Source: Pseudonocardia sp. (GTDB taxonomy: Bacteria > Actinomycetota > Actinomycetes > Mycobacteriales > Pseudonocardiaceae). From it: a stretch of 5,886 nucleotides of DNA. The stretch spans positions 1 to 5,886 of the forward strand of contig JAKDLE010000214.1 in assembly GCA_030453005.1 (NCBI GenBank). Direction: 5' to 3'. A program made the position numbers and the translations under genes. The notes beneath the pieces are model-generated. The model made no database searches, was not told where the DNA came from, and was given only the letters and a program-made list of their open reading frames with translations. This document shows, in pieces, positions 5,699-5,886 of the stretch. Position 1 is the stretch's first letter. Every line of letters begins with the position of its first letter.

Positions 5699-5886
5699 GG
5701 CGCGCTGAGGTCGTGAACCCCGAGATCGCGGTCGTCGTGGGGGCCTCGGGGGCGCTGGGGTCGGCCATCGCGGAGCGGCTGCGCGCCGAGGGGCTCACCG
5801 TCGTCGCGGTGGCCCGGACGGCAGCGGACGGGGTCTGCGTCGCCGACATCGGGGCCGACACGGCGGTCGCGGCGATCGCCGACGGG
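5695..5886 (+). CDS. Short-chain dehydrogenase/reductase (SDR), 3' partial
   Basis: The first 64 codons of an SDR; the frame stays open to the window edge. The Rossmann dinucleotide-binding segment AVVVGASGALGSAIAERL covers residues 12-29 with the glycines of GxSGxLG at G16, G19 and G22. The second strand TVVAVART ends with R41, a basic residue often associated with NADP(H) preference, although that is only suggestive. VADIGAD follows where SDRs carry the adenine-binding aspartate. The catalytic Tyr-Lys pair would lie beyond the window, so activity and subfamily cannot be judged. GTG 5695 overlaps the hydrolase stop as GTGA, making this the fourth gene of a coupled operon. A likely role is oxidation or reduction of an alcohol or carbonyl made by the oxygenase. 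Confidence 0.8.
   Translation, partial: MRRAEVVNPEIAVVVGASGALGSAIAERLRAEGLTVVAVARTAADGVCVADIGADTAVAAIADG

Noticed and set aside
5713..5886. Alternative SDR start at GTG 5713
   Set aside because: Its possible GAGG is only two bases away, whereas GTG 5695 has GGAGG at four bases and a GTGA overlap matching the rest of the operon.

Overview
The window comes from a high-GC Gram-positive bacterium, most likely an actinomycete of the Pseudonocardia type. The base composition is around 70% G+C by eye, codon third positions are nearly all G or C, GTG starts are common, and genes are packed with 1 to 4 base overlaps. The genus is inference only. I see no tRNA, rRNA, CRISPR array or insertion sequence.

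Layout: (1) 1-603, plus strand: the 3' part of a CapA-family metallophosphoesterase-like gene. It seems to have lost its middle, including the second half of the metal site, by an in-frame deletion. (2) 616-3494, minus strand: a two-gene operon encoding a split PEP-synthase-like dikinase. The first gene (3494 to 1740) encodes a large protein with the mobile phosphohistidine domain. The second (1743 to 616) encodes the ATP-grasp N-terminal domain. The C-terminal PEP/pyruvate barrel of true PEP synthase is absent. This is the architecture of phenylphosphate synthase (PpsA/PpsB) and of the alkylphenol kinase CreHI, not of a central-metabolism enzyme. (3) 3495-3651: a 157-base divergent promoter region with two tandem GTTC-N9-GAAC dyads and a perfect 7-bp-arm palindrome. 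(4) 3652-5886, plus strand: a tightly coupled operon of a Rieske non-heme iron oxygenase alpha subunit, a 53-residue four-cysteine zinc-ribbon or rubredoxin-like protein, a HAD-superfamily hydrolase, and the start of a short-chain dehydrogenase/reductase (SDR) cut by the window edge. The three junctions are GTGA, TGATG and GTGA.

Working together (inference): the dikinase pair would phosphorylate a phenolic or alcohol substrate using ATP. The Rieske enzyme would oxidise the phosphorylated, or the released, compound. The HAD protein would remove the phosphate and the SDR would oxidise or reduce the resulting alcohol or carbonyl. This parallels the p-cresol (cre) route of Corynebacterium glutamicum, where a phosphate group is added before P450 oxidation and removed afterwards, but here a Rieske oxygenase replaces the P450. 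If so, this is a catabolic module with a temporary phosphate tag that, to my knowledge, is undescribed. The substrate cannot be read from the sequence.
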